DNA of 64,000 nucleotides from Euglena gracilis. Taxonomy: Eukaryota > Euglenida > Euglenophyceae > Euglenales. The translations under genes were made by a program, and so were the position numbers. The notes under the pieces were generated by a model that saw nothing but the letters and a program-made list of their open reading frames with translations, ran no database searches and was not told where the DNA came from. The stretch covers positions 11,936,665-12,000,664 of the forward strand of contig CP154955.1 of assembly GCA_039621445.1 (NCBI GenBank), written 5' to 3'. Of the stretch, positions 43,901 to 52,390 are shown piece by piece (position 1 is the first letter of the stretch; the number at the start of each line of letters is the position of its first letter).

Positions 43901-46900
43901 CCAGAACGATCAGCTGCGCTGGGCTGCGCACAAGAAATGCATCCCTGTCGTGCGGTTTGACGACCTCAAGAAGGCAGTGATGCTTGATGGGTTCTTGTAC
44001 TCCAAGAAGAGCAGGTGCTCCAATGCTTTGAAAAAGGGGGTCCAGGGTCAAGAGGTCCTCCCTCAAATGTTTCAGTGTTCCCCCCCTTCACACCACTGAT
44101 TTTAATTTCTGTGTCATATTAAAAAAAACGCTGCAAATGGGAGCAGGGTGGAGATTTATTTTTTGCTTGCCCATCTACCTTCGCATTACAGCAGTGCAGC
44201 AGGTTTGTGCAACGTTCTATGCGCCGCTTTCACCCGCATTATGTCGCATATTGTTTTTTTTGAATGCAGCTTAAGTTCTATTTTCGGACCCAGAGTTGTT
44301 GTTTTTGCATATTTCTTTAAAAAAGACAGAATGCCAACCGCCGCGGTGGCCCACCTGATCGCAGTCCGTAAAGGCCTGGCAGATGCAGCCCCGCAGCGCG
44401 ATGTCCAGCTGAGCAAAGCCGACGCCGCATTCATCCGACCATGCCGATACTGGCAGGCTGTCTTCCCCAGCACTGCAGCAGGCTCTTCTCGTGTTGATGT
44501 TCCCAAACCCAAACCCGGCGGGCCATCTGCTGAATGCTTCCACCAGCTCCTCGCTTCTCAGGGTGAGCAGGGACGCTGCAGCTCTCTTCTGTCCCTGAGA
44601 ACCCTGCATGCTTCCCTTGCAGTGACCAACGCCCTCCCCCAGGTGGCTGGCCTGAGAAAGATCTGATTGCGTGTGTGGTAAATCAGGCTGTTGGCCAAAA
44701 GGAGCAAGCGAGACCCCTCCCAGAGTGGGTAAGTCACCAGTCTGCCCTCCCAGGGGTCTCGGCATGGCAGCCAGCGGCTGCAGCAGGAAATGGGGGTCAA
44801 GGAGCAGGCATCCTGTTGAGGAAGCTCGACCCCCCCCATGGTACGGGCAGCATCACCTGGTGTGGGTGTGGGTGTGGGTGTGGGTGTGAAGTGGTTTAGA
44901 CCCCCTGCATAGCTATTTTCAAGGGTCAGCAGCCTGGCTGGATCGCTAGATTCACTCAACCTTGGTGTCACCCCCCCGTGCGGGGGGGGGTTGTGGAGAG
45001 TGGGTTGTCAAAACTGTGGGTGCTGGGCTTGCAAAGCCCACCTGCCCACTTCTTCTTTGAAAGCCCACCCACCCGCGACATTAGGCGGCCTGACTTGCAC
45101 TCAAGGTTCTCAATTTTGTATTGCGATTTGTGCAATGTTCCACATTTTTTGATTCTTTTTTTGAATCCCAGCTTTGAAACCCGTCTTTTTTGACCCTTTG
45201 GCTCCACAATCCATTGGGTGCAAGGAACAGCCAGAACCATTGCACACATGTGCAACAGTTACCCATTGCGCGGGTGCGAAATGCATACCCTTTGGCAAGT
45301 GTGCAATGGGTAACAGAAACCCCCGAGGTTGTGGGAGACCATTTTCCCCCAGTGTCCTTGGCCTGTTTGTTCTTAGGCTCTGTGAAATGTGTGTGAAGGG
45401 TCAAATGCTGAGTCATCTGGAGGGTGGACTCTACAGTGTGTTGCCAAGGAGCTGGGAAAAAAACAGCTTGCCAGAGAGCTTGCCAGAGAGCCAGATGCCT
45501 GAGAGGTTGGAGCGGGAGGAAAGGAACAGCGGGGAGTCACGTCGGTGCAGGGATTGGTGGGGGGGTTGTCAGGGGCTTCATAAATGAGGGACTCACAACG
45601 GGGGTTTCGGCCCTTGTTTGTGAGAATCCACGTCTCCCGGAGTTGAACTTTTTTTGAAACATGGTGCACAGACCGAAAAACACCAAAATGGGCCCAAAAA
45701 AGCAGATGCCCCCCTCCCCCGTCCAGCGACCGGGTTTGTCCAACAACCACCCCCCTCCCCAGTTAGATGGGATCTTTTTGGATACAATGTTGGTCCCAGA
45801 ACTTTCGGCGTAATTGTGTGAATTGATTTGCTATTTTTCAGAGAACAAAATTGGCAAAAATCGTAAATGCCCCAATAAATGGCTGAAAACTCCAAAAATG
45901 GCAACAAAAGTGGCCGATAGCCCCTGAAAAATGGTTACACATTCTCGAAGATAGCCAAATTGTCCTAAATGGCATAGATGTTGATCGACTTTTTCGCTTT
46001 CTGAATTTCATTCACTCATACCAAAAGTTGTGTTCTTCAAATCCTGGGTGATGAAAGGGGGGTGACGATTTTTTTTTAATCAAAGACTGATTGTCCGCTT
46101 TGGTGTTGAGATGCCTCCAGGACCGTTCTCTCCATTGCTCAACTGCTCAACGACCAGACCTTTCTGTTGTGCATGGACACAGAAAAATTAAATTCCAAAT
46201 CAGTGTCGTCCGATTTGGACATAAATTCCAAATCAAACGAGCATGGTCGTTGCGCAGTTGCGCAATGGGTACCAATTGCAATACAACATGACCAAGTGAA
46301 GGTTTCTGTCCACCTGTCCAACTCCGTGCTCTGTCCCCTCCAGTGTTCAAACTCGACGAGCAAGCACCTATGGTAACTGGATGTGACTGGCTTTGGGGAC
46401 CCTAAATTGGTGTGCCCATTGTGCAGATCAGGGGGTTTTTTTTTAGTCTTGGACCCCAGGGGAAGGGTGGATGGGTCCGGCCAAGCCCCCCCCCCCCCCG
46501 GGGGGATATACTTTTCCTCCCCCCCTGGGGGGGGGAGAGGAAATTTTTTGAAACCGGTGCTATTTTTGGCATTTTTTTCGCCTTTTTTGGCCTTTTTGAG
46601 GGAAAAGTAAGGGGGCCCCCGGGCCCCCCCCGGGGGGGGGGGGGGGGTGGGTGGGAGGGGACCCCCCGGTCTTGAAAAAACCCCTGCTGCAGATGTGCAA
46701 TGAAAACAAATTTTGATATGTAAATTGTGAGGCTATTGCGCAAATGCACAGATCACCCGCATCAAGAATTACAAAAGATTAAAAGTAGACGTTGCCCATT
46801 TGCGCAATGCCCTGGGCCAGGTGAGCCCGAGGGGGAGGTGCCCCAAAGCACCCAGGTCCGGCCCCAGGCCGGGGGAGGGAAGTTCCTGGGCACTCATCCA

Positions 46901-47848
46901 AGGCACTTCCAAGGCACCCTCAGACCCCCCCTCCAGGGTTGGTCAAATTTCAAAAAAAAAAAAAAGAAATTCACCCCCCCCCAGCCATGCCCAATGGTTT
47001 TGAGGTGGGCCCCCCCCCCCCGCCCCAACGCTGGATTTCTGCCCAGAAATCACGAGTCGCAAGTGAAGCTGAAGGTTCATGGGGTGTTGGAAGTCAGGTG
47101 GGTGTCAAGCATACATCTCTCTAATGTTTTGCGAACCCCCCCGGGGGGGGGGGCGGCTGCAGCCAGCCCCGATTTGGGCCCAGCCCAGCCGCAGCAGCCC
47201 CCTCCCCCCCGGGGGGGGGGGTGCTGCTAGCCCTAGCTAACCAGCCCCTTTTTGGGGGTCCAGCCCAAAATTTTTCGGCGCAAAGCGCCGAATTTTTTTT
47301 TGAAAAACTGTGTTCAAAAGTGGCCAAAAATGGGGTTTGGGGGGCGTTTGGCAAAAATGGAGTTTGGGGCATTTTTGGGGGGTTTCAGATGCATCATTTT
47401 TTCAAAACTGTGTTTTGCAGGTCATTTTTGGGCATCTTTCCGATTTCAGTCCAGCTCGCCCCGGTTCGGGTCCAGCCGGGGTCCAGCCCCCCCCCCCCCG
47501 GGGGGGGGGGCGGGCTAGCCAGCCCAAATTTCTAGCCCTAGCCCAGCAACCCCCCCCCGGCGTCCTTAAAGAGATGTATGGTGTCAAGCAAGTGCATGGG
47601 GTGTGGGAAAACAGAAGCCTGGCCGGGAGCCTGCGGAGCCCGCCCCCAAGAAGGCCAAGCGGGTCTGGGTCCCGAAGCTGCCCCAGCCCCGGCCGAACGT
47701 CCCCGACGCCCCGGCGGCCAACAGGAAGACGCGGCGCGGGCCGCAAGCATCGCAAGGGGTCGGTCGAGCCCCAGTCTGCACTCGCTTGATGGGCGTGACA
47801 GAGTCCAGTCCTGGCTTCCAGTGCTTTTCAACCCAATGTGAAACTTAA
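40985..47848 (+). CDS. UTP23: UTP23, small-subunit processome PIN-domain protein
   Basis: Eight exons give about 256 residues (human UTP23: 249): 40985-about 41164, about 42028-42109, 42201-42229, 42577-42596, 43096-43135, 43899-44008, 44363-44450 and 47627-47848. The start MQVHRRKQSNKVLAWYKKEY, the PIN strand VLCDASFI, PVRDELSMLG, YILATQNDQL, CIPVVRF and AVMLDG follow the order of the family. UTP23 acts in the nucleolus in early 18S pre-rRNA cleavage and snR30/U17 release. The PIN centre looks degenerate: the family's acidic residue in ATQD reads Asn here, and the Cys of the C-x-H zinc site is not visible (TYHTGYG). Introns 1-4, 6 and 7 are nonconventional; intron 5 is GC-AG. The first junction is uncertain by about 3 nt. 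The C-terminal exon is basic and Pro-rich and its exact stop is less sure. Confidence 0.88.
41218..41504. mobile_element. 287-bp MITE in UTP23 intron 1
   Basis: Perfect 8-bp duplication ATCCGGGG (41210-41217 and 41505-41512). Inverted ends CATACCATGCT and AGCAATGGTATG. The interior has GTGACTGACTGGTTTTT words and G/C runs, also seen at 36100-36370 and 59880-60185. Confidence 0.85.
41700..41910. repeat. GATGTTATTTTT minisatellite in UTP23 intron 1
   Basis: About 15 tandem copies of a 12-15 bp unit TTTTTGATGTTA. The unit is often a multiple of three, which leaves long Phe/Asp/Val-rich or Lys/Asn-rich open frames. It lies wholly within the first intron. Confidence 0.85.
42110..42200 (+). other. 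UTP23 intron 2, 91-bp nonconventional intron with target duplication
   Basis: Starts ACCCAGGGCTGTATGG and ends CCATACACCCCTGCACGT. End helix 12 of 13. The 8 bases CACCTACC (last 5 exon bases plus first 3 intron bases) are matched by CACGTACC (last 5 intron bases plus first 3 of the next exon), 7 of 8. The 3' part CCAGGCCTTCCC...CCCTG is shared with repeats at 39243-39266 and 62556-62581. Confidence 0.9.
42230..42576 (+). other. UTP23 intron 3, nonconventional
   Basis: GGACAGGGCAGGC at the 5' end, TCTGCCCTGGCCCA at the 3' end; about 10 bp of end pairing with one G-U. It leaves a 20-nt exon 4 on its 3' side, which supplies SPSDALL in the position of the family's SECLL segment. Confidence 0.8.
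42597..43095 (+). other. UTP23 intron 4, nonconventional intron with target duplication
   Basis: Starts GGACAGGGGTTTTCC and ends GAAAACCCCTGCTCCT; 11 perfect end pairs. CTCCTGGA and CTCCTGGC span the two junctions, 7 of 8 identical. The terminal CAGGGGTTTT is shared with the element at 46429-46686. Confidence 0.92.
43470..43740. repeat. GGGAAACTGTCAGGGTCCC repeats in UTP23 intron 5
   Basis: About seven loosely spaced copies of CTGTCAGGGTCCC joined to CCCGGGAAA or CCGGCCAAC. They lie in the GC-AG intron. Confidence 0.75.
46429..46686. mobile_element. 258-bp CAG...CTG MITE in UTP23 intron 7
   Basis: Ends CAGGGGGTTTTTTTTTAG and AAAAAACCCCTG. Flanked by GTGCAGAT and CTGCAGAT (7 of 8). G/C runs lie next to both ends. 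Same terminal motif as UTP23 intron 4. Confidence 0.82.
47110..47580. mobile_element. 471-bp MITE in UTP23 intron 7
   Basis: Perfect 8-bp duplication GTGTCAAG (47102-47109 and 47581-47588). Inverted ends CATACATCTCT and AGAGATGTATG. The interior carries CGGCGCAAAGCGCCG and G/C runs. Ends like those at 41218-41504 (CATAC...GTATG). Confidence 0.87.
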
Positions 47849-47959
47849 GGAGGTCTGGCTTTGTTAAGACCCCCAAATTTTCAGCCTGTTAAAGTCATAG
47901 GCATCTTGCATCAATGTTTTGCCTGCCAAAATTTTCATTTCGTCGGTGAAAAATTAAAT

Positions 47960-48035
47960 GCCGGTGGTGGTATGGATTTGATGATTTTGCAGCAAGGATT
48001 GGCTGCAAAATCATCAAATCCATACCTCCACCAGC
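47960..48035. repeat. strong hairpin downstream of UTP23
   Basis: Two 34-base arms (GGTATGGATTTGATGATTTT and its complement at the core) are separated by the 8-base loop AAGGATTG, with about 32 of 34 positions paired. It begins about 110 bp after the proposed UTP23 stop and could be a 3' UTR structure or a young foldback element. Confidence 0.75.
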
Positions 48036-48090
48036 ACCCCTTTTGTAAACCCCCGCCCCCCCCCCCCCCTATGCAACCACAGCATATCAT

Positions 48091-48966
48091 CAGGGTTTTT
48101 CACCGGTTCGTGCCACGAACAATCACGAACAATCACGAACCAGCACGAACTTGGGATTTTGGCAAAATCACGAACAATCGCGAACAATCACGAACAATCA
48201 CGAACCGAATTTTTTCGTCACCCTTGCAGAAATGTCTTTTTCTGAGAATGACGGTGTTGCTCAATTAACCAAAGAGAAAAGATCATGGAAGAGAGGTGGC
48301 AAAATGGCTCCTCAAAAGCATGCTGCCCAGGTGTCATATGTATCTTGTTTTGATTTCCCCCCCTTTTGTCACTTTTTCCAGTTTGGTTGAGTGATGGAAG
48401 TGAGAGGTTAGAGAGAGAGAAGTGAGAAGTGAGAGGAAATGTGGTGCAGTGTTTGCCATGTTTCAGTGCACTGGGCCGAGAAGACATCTGCAAAGCGACA
48501 TATTTCATCGTCAACTCGCAAAGACAACCTCCTTCGCAAACCAAAGATTGTGGAAAACCCTGGTCTTTTAGCTGAATTGATGGATGCACCCAAACGTGAC
48601 ATGGACGTATTTTGTGTTTTTCAAAAGGTGTATTTTTGTCCTTCGGTGTCAGGATCCCAACGAACAACCTCCCCAAAGAGGCAGAAAATTGCTGATCTCA
48701 ACAGTCTGCTTGATGCCATACGTTGGCACTGATTTTTCGTTGCTTTGCATCTTCCAAGCCTCTTTTGCTTTCCCCATTGACCTGAATATGTTGATTAAAA
48801 GAGGCACCAGAAACCAAAGCACAAGAAGAATCACCTATTTCGCCAAGGAAAACGGAAAACCGGGCGGTTTTTTGGAAGCACGAACAATCACGAACAATCA
48901 CGAACAATCACGAACAATCACGAACCGGATTTCAGGCTTCCTAGCACGAACCGGTGGTAAACCCTG
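48091..48966. mobile_element. 876-bp CAG...CTG (hAT-like) element carrying a zinc-finger gene
   Basis: Ends CAGGGTTTTTCACCGGTTCG and CGAACCGGTGGTAAACCCTG. Direct repeat ATATCAT outside each end (7 bp; 48084-48090 and 48967-48973). Subterminal arrays of the 10-bp word GAACAATCAC lie inside both ends. A two-exon gene fills the middle. CAGGG ends, subterminal repeats and a 7-8 bp duplication fit the hAT superfamily. Confidence 0.8.
48232..48732 (+). CDS. small protein with a BED/CGGBP1-like zinc finger, inside a transposon-like element
   Basis: Exon 1 (48232-48330) starts MSFSENDGVAQLTKEKRS, two bases after a CCCTTGCAG likely to be a trans-splice acceptor. Exon 2 runs from about 48436 to the TGA at 48730-48732. 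The proposed junction (CAG|GTGTCA ... GTGAGAG|GAA) is in phase but the acceptor is not pyrimidine-rich. Exon 2 encodes WCSVCHVSVHW ... KRHISSSTRKDNLL, a CX2C-plus-His pattern like the zinc finger of CGGBP1 and hAT-derived proteins, and later GSQRTTSPKRQKIADLNSLL. No hAT catalytic domain or dimerisation domain is present. DNA binding is inferred from the motif only. The start is supported by the AG and by the fit within the element. Confidence 0.6.
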
Positions 48967-48973
48967 ATATCAT

Positions 48974-49826
48974 TGATGCGCACACCCATCAATGGCGCAT
49001 TTTTAGGGGGTTTTCACTTTTTTTTTCATGGAAAGTTCTGCTAAAAACTCTTTTGGGGCGACAAATTTTATTTGACCCCAATCATCAGACTCGTGATATG
49101 AAATGCTTTTTCCCTCAAATTTGAGGCTTAGTTCCGATATTAGCTCCAAAATCACGGAAGGGGTTCGGCTGTCCGTAAAATAGCCCAGTTCCATTGATAC
49201 AGCATCTTAGGCGGCCAAACTCGCATTTAAGGTTTTTAATTTTAGCTTGTGCTTTGGTGCAAATTTCCAAACTTTTTGAGACCCGGCGGTAGAACCCAAC
49301 CTTTTGACCCTCTGGTTCCGCAGAGACCCTCCACAGTGGCGTCTGCATCATCTGCCGATGTTGGGACCCGGGGAACAGGCCCAATTTTGGCGTTTTTCGG
49401 CCTGTGCACCATTTTGAAAAAGGTTCAAAACCTTCGGTTTGACCGCCAGGACACGTGATTTTTCCCAAAAAAGGGCCAAATCCCCCGTTGCGAGTCCCTC
49501 GCTTTGAATCCTTGACTCTGTTCCCCAGATGGTGCTACACAGGCTGGGTGCAATTTGGCCCTTTTTGTTGCTTTTTTGGGCTCTGCGAGTGTCCCTGAAG
49601 GGTTGCCTGCTGAGGCTTCCAGAGGGTGGACTCTACATACACGTTGTGAAAAGTTGAAAAACGGTGTGTCACAGAGTCGTGATCCCTGGGTGCTTGAAGT
49701 GCGAGGAGCGGTGCAGCTGGAACCACCCAGGTGGGGGGGGGATTGAGGGCAAGCCCAGGGACCTGTCCCAACGTCTGGTGAGCAACGCCAGGCCCCACAC
49801 TGCCGGAAATAGAAGGCCATGTTTAT
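48974..49826. repeat. repeat-containing spacer
   Basis: 49195-49480 shares a repeat with 45060-45260: TTAGGCGGCC ... AAGGTT ... TTTTGACCCT ... GGTTCCGCAGAG-type words in the same order. Both encode a similar minus-strand peptide (KGSKKTGF / EGQKVGFYRR), so it may be a decayed mobile-element gene. No intact gene is called. Confidence 0.4.
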
Positions 49827-50193
49827 GGACATTGCGCTTAAGCGCAATAGTTTTACCTTGCGCTTAAGCGCAAGTTAAAACATTTGCGCTTAAGCGCAAG
49901 TTAAAACAGAAGCCCCTGAGCTTATGGGAGTCCCTCTGATGTGTTACGGTGTGTTGGGGGCCTCTCTCTGAACGGCCAGTGTGCGGGCTTGGTGAGGAAA
50001 TACATTTTCCGAAGCGCCGAAGCGCAATGGACATGCCTACATAATGCACTGTTTGTTCATTCAGATTGCACGCCAGCCGCGTGTTTGCACTTCTCAGTCT
50101 TTTGTACCTCCCCCAGTCTAACGAACCCCCGTGTCTAACGAACCCCTGGGGTCCGGACCGTCATTTCTTGTCACTTTTTGAATTTTCGCAGGG

Positions 50194-50959
50194 ATGACTT
50201 CCGCTCCGCCTTTTTCTCTTGCCGACCGTGTGCGCTACACGAGGTCGGATGGGTCCACGGTAGACGCCATCGTTTTGGGTCCCTCTCAACGCGGGCTGGA
50301 GTTCATAGCTTTGCGCTGAGGGTGAATTTTATAATTGATGTTATGTCCGGGCTGACGTTTAGATGCAGGTTCCCACGTTCCAGATTTTTTTTTTTGAAAT
50401 GCACCCTCCTTTTGCTACGAGCGGAATGGCAAGACGGTGTACCACGACAAAGCGCCATTGAAGGACGTGACCGCTTGGCCACATCCTCCTCCTCCGGCGC
50501 ACGGTCATCACATGCGGTCAGTTCGAAGGACAGGGTGGTGGCAAAATACCCAGCGTACGCATATGCCTGTGTGAGATACTTTACCCCTCCAATAGGGCCC
50601 AAGAAGCAAATAATTCACAAAGGCAAGCAGTCGCGGTACCACTACACGGAAGGTATTTTGCAGAAGTGGATCAACTCCAAGAGGAACCAAAGGCTGGCAG
50701 TGGCAAAGCGAATGGTAATCGGAAAGGTGCGGAATTTTTTAGGAAAACGATCGATTATCATTTGTATTCTCTCTAGGCATTTGAATTGTGTGGTGAACTG
50801 CTTGCCCTCCGTCCCGATCAACTGGAACGTTGGTGGTGTGATTTTCGGCAGCGAAGGAGGGTGGCCACACGAACGGTGTCATCATTACGGCGGTACAACG
50901 AGGAAATCATCCTGCCTTTGGTGCAACGTTACCGGTGTGATGAATTGATGGTGGAATAG
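50194..50959 (+). CDS. element gene 1, possible DNA-binding protein with a homeodomain-like segment
   Basis: Four exons: 50194-50314, 50414-50554, 50596-50714 and 50777-50959 (TAG), 187 residues. Intron 1 is nonconventional-like: GAGGGTG pairs with CACCCTC and the GC at the junction is repeated on both sides. Introns 2 (41 nt) and 3 (62 nt) are GT-AG. The N-terminal part has RVRYTRSDGSTVDAIVLGPS and YERNGKTVYHDKAPL. The C-terminal part has KQSRYHYTEGILQKW ... LRPDQLERWWCDFRQRRR, whose spacing resembles helices 2-3 of a homeodomain, with Asp where the conserved Asn51 is expected. The ATG follows TTCGCAG by two bases. It may be the element's DNA-binding or mobility protein; this is inference. 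The family is not recognised. Confidence 0.6.
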
Positions 50960-50977
50960 GTATTTTAGGTGTTTCTC

Positions 50978-51759
50978 ATGTCACCTCGGGCCACATTGCA
51001 TCGTGCTGTACGGCAGGGGAAGGTGAGGGTGCTCGGGAATGCGGACGAGACGGCCATGCCCCTCGAGCCTGTACCGGCCAGAATCCTCGTTGTTTTGGCA
51101 GTTGTTTGGCCAGTTGAGCTGTGTGTGTGACCCGACCCATCCTCTCTTTTTATGGTGGTATGTAGTGGTAGTAGTGGTACGATGCTTGAATGTTGTGGAA
51201 CAATTACAAGATTCTGGCGTTGAAACACACGGTCGATTCGAAGGACGCCGTGCGGGTCCCCGTACGTGTGCGCCGCCGGTACCGTGACCATGTCACTGCG
51301 TATCTGAGCTTTTTGATTGAACTTTCAGTCGGAACTGACACAGATTCTGACCCATGTCTCATTCTCGGCACCGTTCACCGCCCTCGTATTTTTCCACCGT
51401 CCCTTCTGATGCGAGTGATTCTGACCTTGCTTTTGGAACTGATTCCGATTCGAATAACGCATTGGCTTAGCTTAGCCCCCCCCCCCCCCCCCGGGTGGTT
51501 GTGCCCCCCCACCACACCACACATCTAGGATTGGTAAGCCAACGTGTGATTTCGATTCATCTTCGTCAATTTCTGACCTGTCGTCTGGTTCAGGGGAGGA
51601 AGGGGAGGAAGAGGAAGAGGAAGAAGAGCAAGAGGAGCCCGGGAGTGACGTTGAAGTTGTTTTGGGCAAAGGCAGCCCACACGGAGGGTGGCAAACTTTT
51701 CCTCACAAGAGACCTCATTTGCCCCAGTGATATCAAGGGTCGCATGCCCAAGGACTCAT
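50978..51759 (+). CDS. element gene 2, basic then acidic protein
   Basis: Starts MSPRATLHRAVRQGKVRVLG at 50978, nine bases after TATTTTAG, a plausible trans-splice acceptor only 19 bp downstream of the previous stop. Exon 1 ends at 51075 and joins 51222 across a nonconventional intron (CAGAATC pairs with GATTCTG; phase kept), giving PKHTVDSKDAV and a basic RVRRRYRDH. Downstream, Asp/Ser-rich (SDASDSDLAFGTDSDSNN) and Glu-rich (about 51590-51660) stretches occur in different frames, so at least one more junction is missing. The 3' end is uncertain: two frames end near 51730 and 51759. No family is recognised. Alternative: exons of gene 1. Confidence 0.45.
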
Positions 51760-52120
51760 AAGTTAGCTCGAGGAAGAGGGATGGGGAAGAGGGCAAGGGA
51801 GGGGAAGGGAGTTGACTCTGTTCCGTTCTCTGCATATTTCCTCGCCTGTGGTGACTGCAGGCACAAAACCACAACGCTTAGCGTCCTTGTTGTTTTGGCG
51901 GCAGTGCTTGCATCCATGTCACCATTTGTCTGTTACGAAACAAAAAGTGACAGAATTATCGAACCCCCGTGTCCAACGAACCCCTGGGGTCCGGACCGTC
52001 ATTTTTTGTCACTTTTGGGTTCGTTAGACACGGAGGGGGGGAGGTATGATGTTTTGCGCTTCGGCGCAATGTATTTCCTCACCAAGCCCGCACACTGGCC
52101 GTTCATAGAGGGCCCCCAAC

Positions 52121-52390
52121 CAGGCTTCTTTTTAAGTCACCTGACCCCCCCCCCCCCGGGGGAGGGGGGGTGGGTGGGTGGGTTTGGGCCGGACCCCCCC
52201 CGGGGGGGGGGGTCCCGCGCCGGAGGCGCTGGGTATACCTTTTCGGCGCAAAGCGCCGAAAATTTTTGAAAATTGCCTTTAACGGGCCCGATTTTGGGGT
52301 CCCCGCCCCCCCGGGGGATCCCGCGCCACCCTGGGTGGGTGGGGGGACCCCCCCCCTCCCCCCCCCCGGGGGGTCTTAAAAAGAAGCCTG
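52121..52390. mobile_element. 270-bp CAG...CTG MITE nested in the 2.7-kb element
   Basis: Perfect 8-bp duplication CCCCCAAC (52113-52120 and 52391-52398). Inverted ends CAGGCTTCTTTTTAAG and CTTAAAAAGAAGCCTG with G/C runs next to them. The left arm of the host element (about 49952-49966, reverse strand) gives the empty site with a single CCCCCAAC. Confidence 0.93.

Noticed and set aside
44968-45416. Minus-strand open frames with Lys-rich peptides
   Set aside because: They lie in UTP23 intron 7, and a diverged copy at 49195-49480 shows a dispersed repeat; treated as a decayed element, not a gene.
47538-47876. Minus-strand and alternative plus-strand open frames over the last UTP23 exon
   Set aside because: Only the frame in phase with exon 7 across a paired CAG/CTG intron continues the protein; the others need an unsupported frame change.
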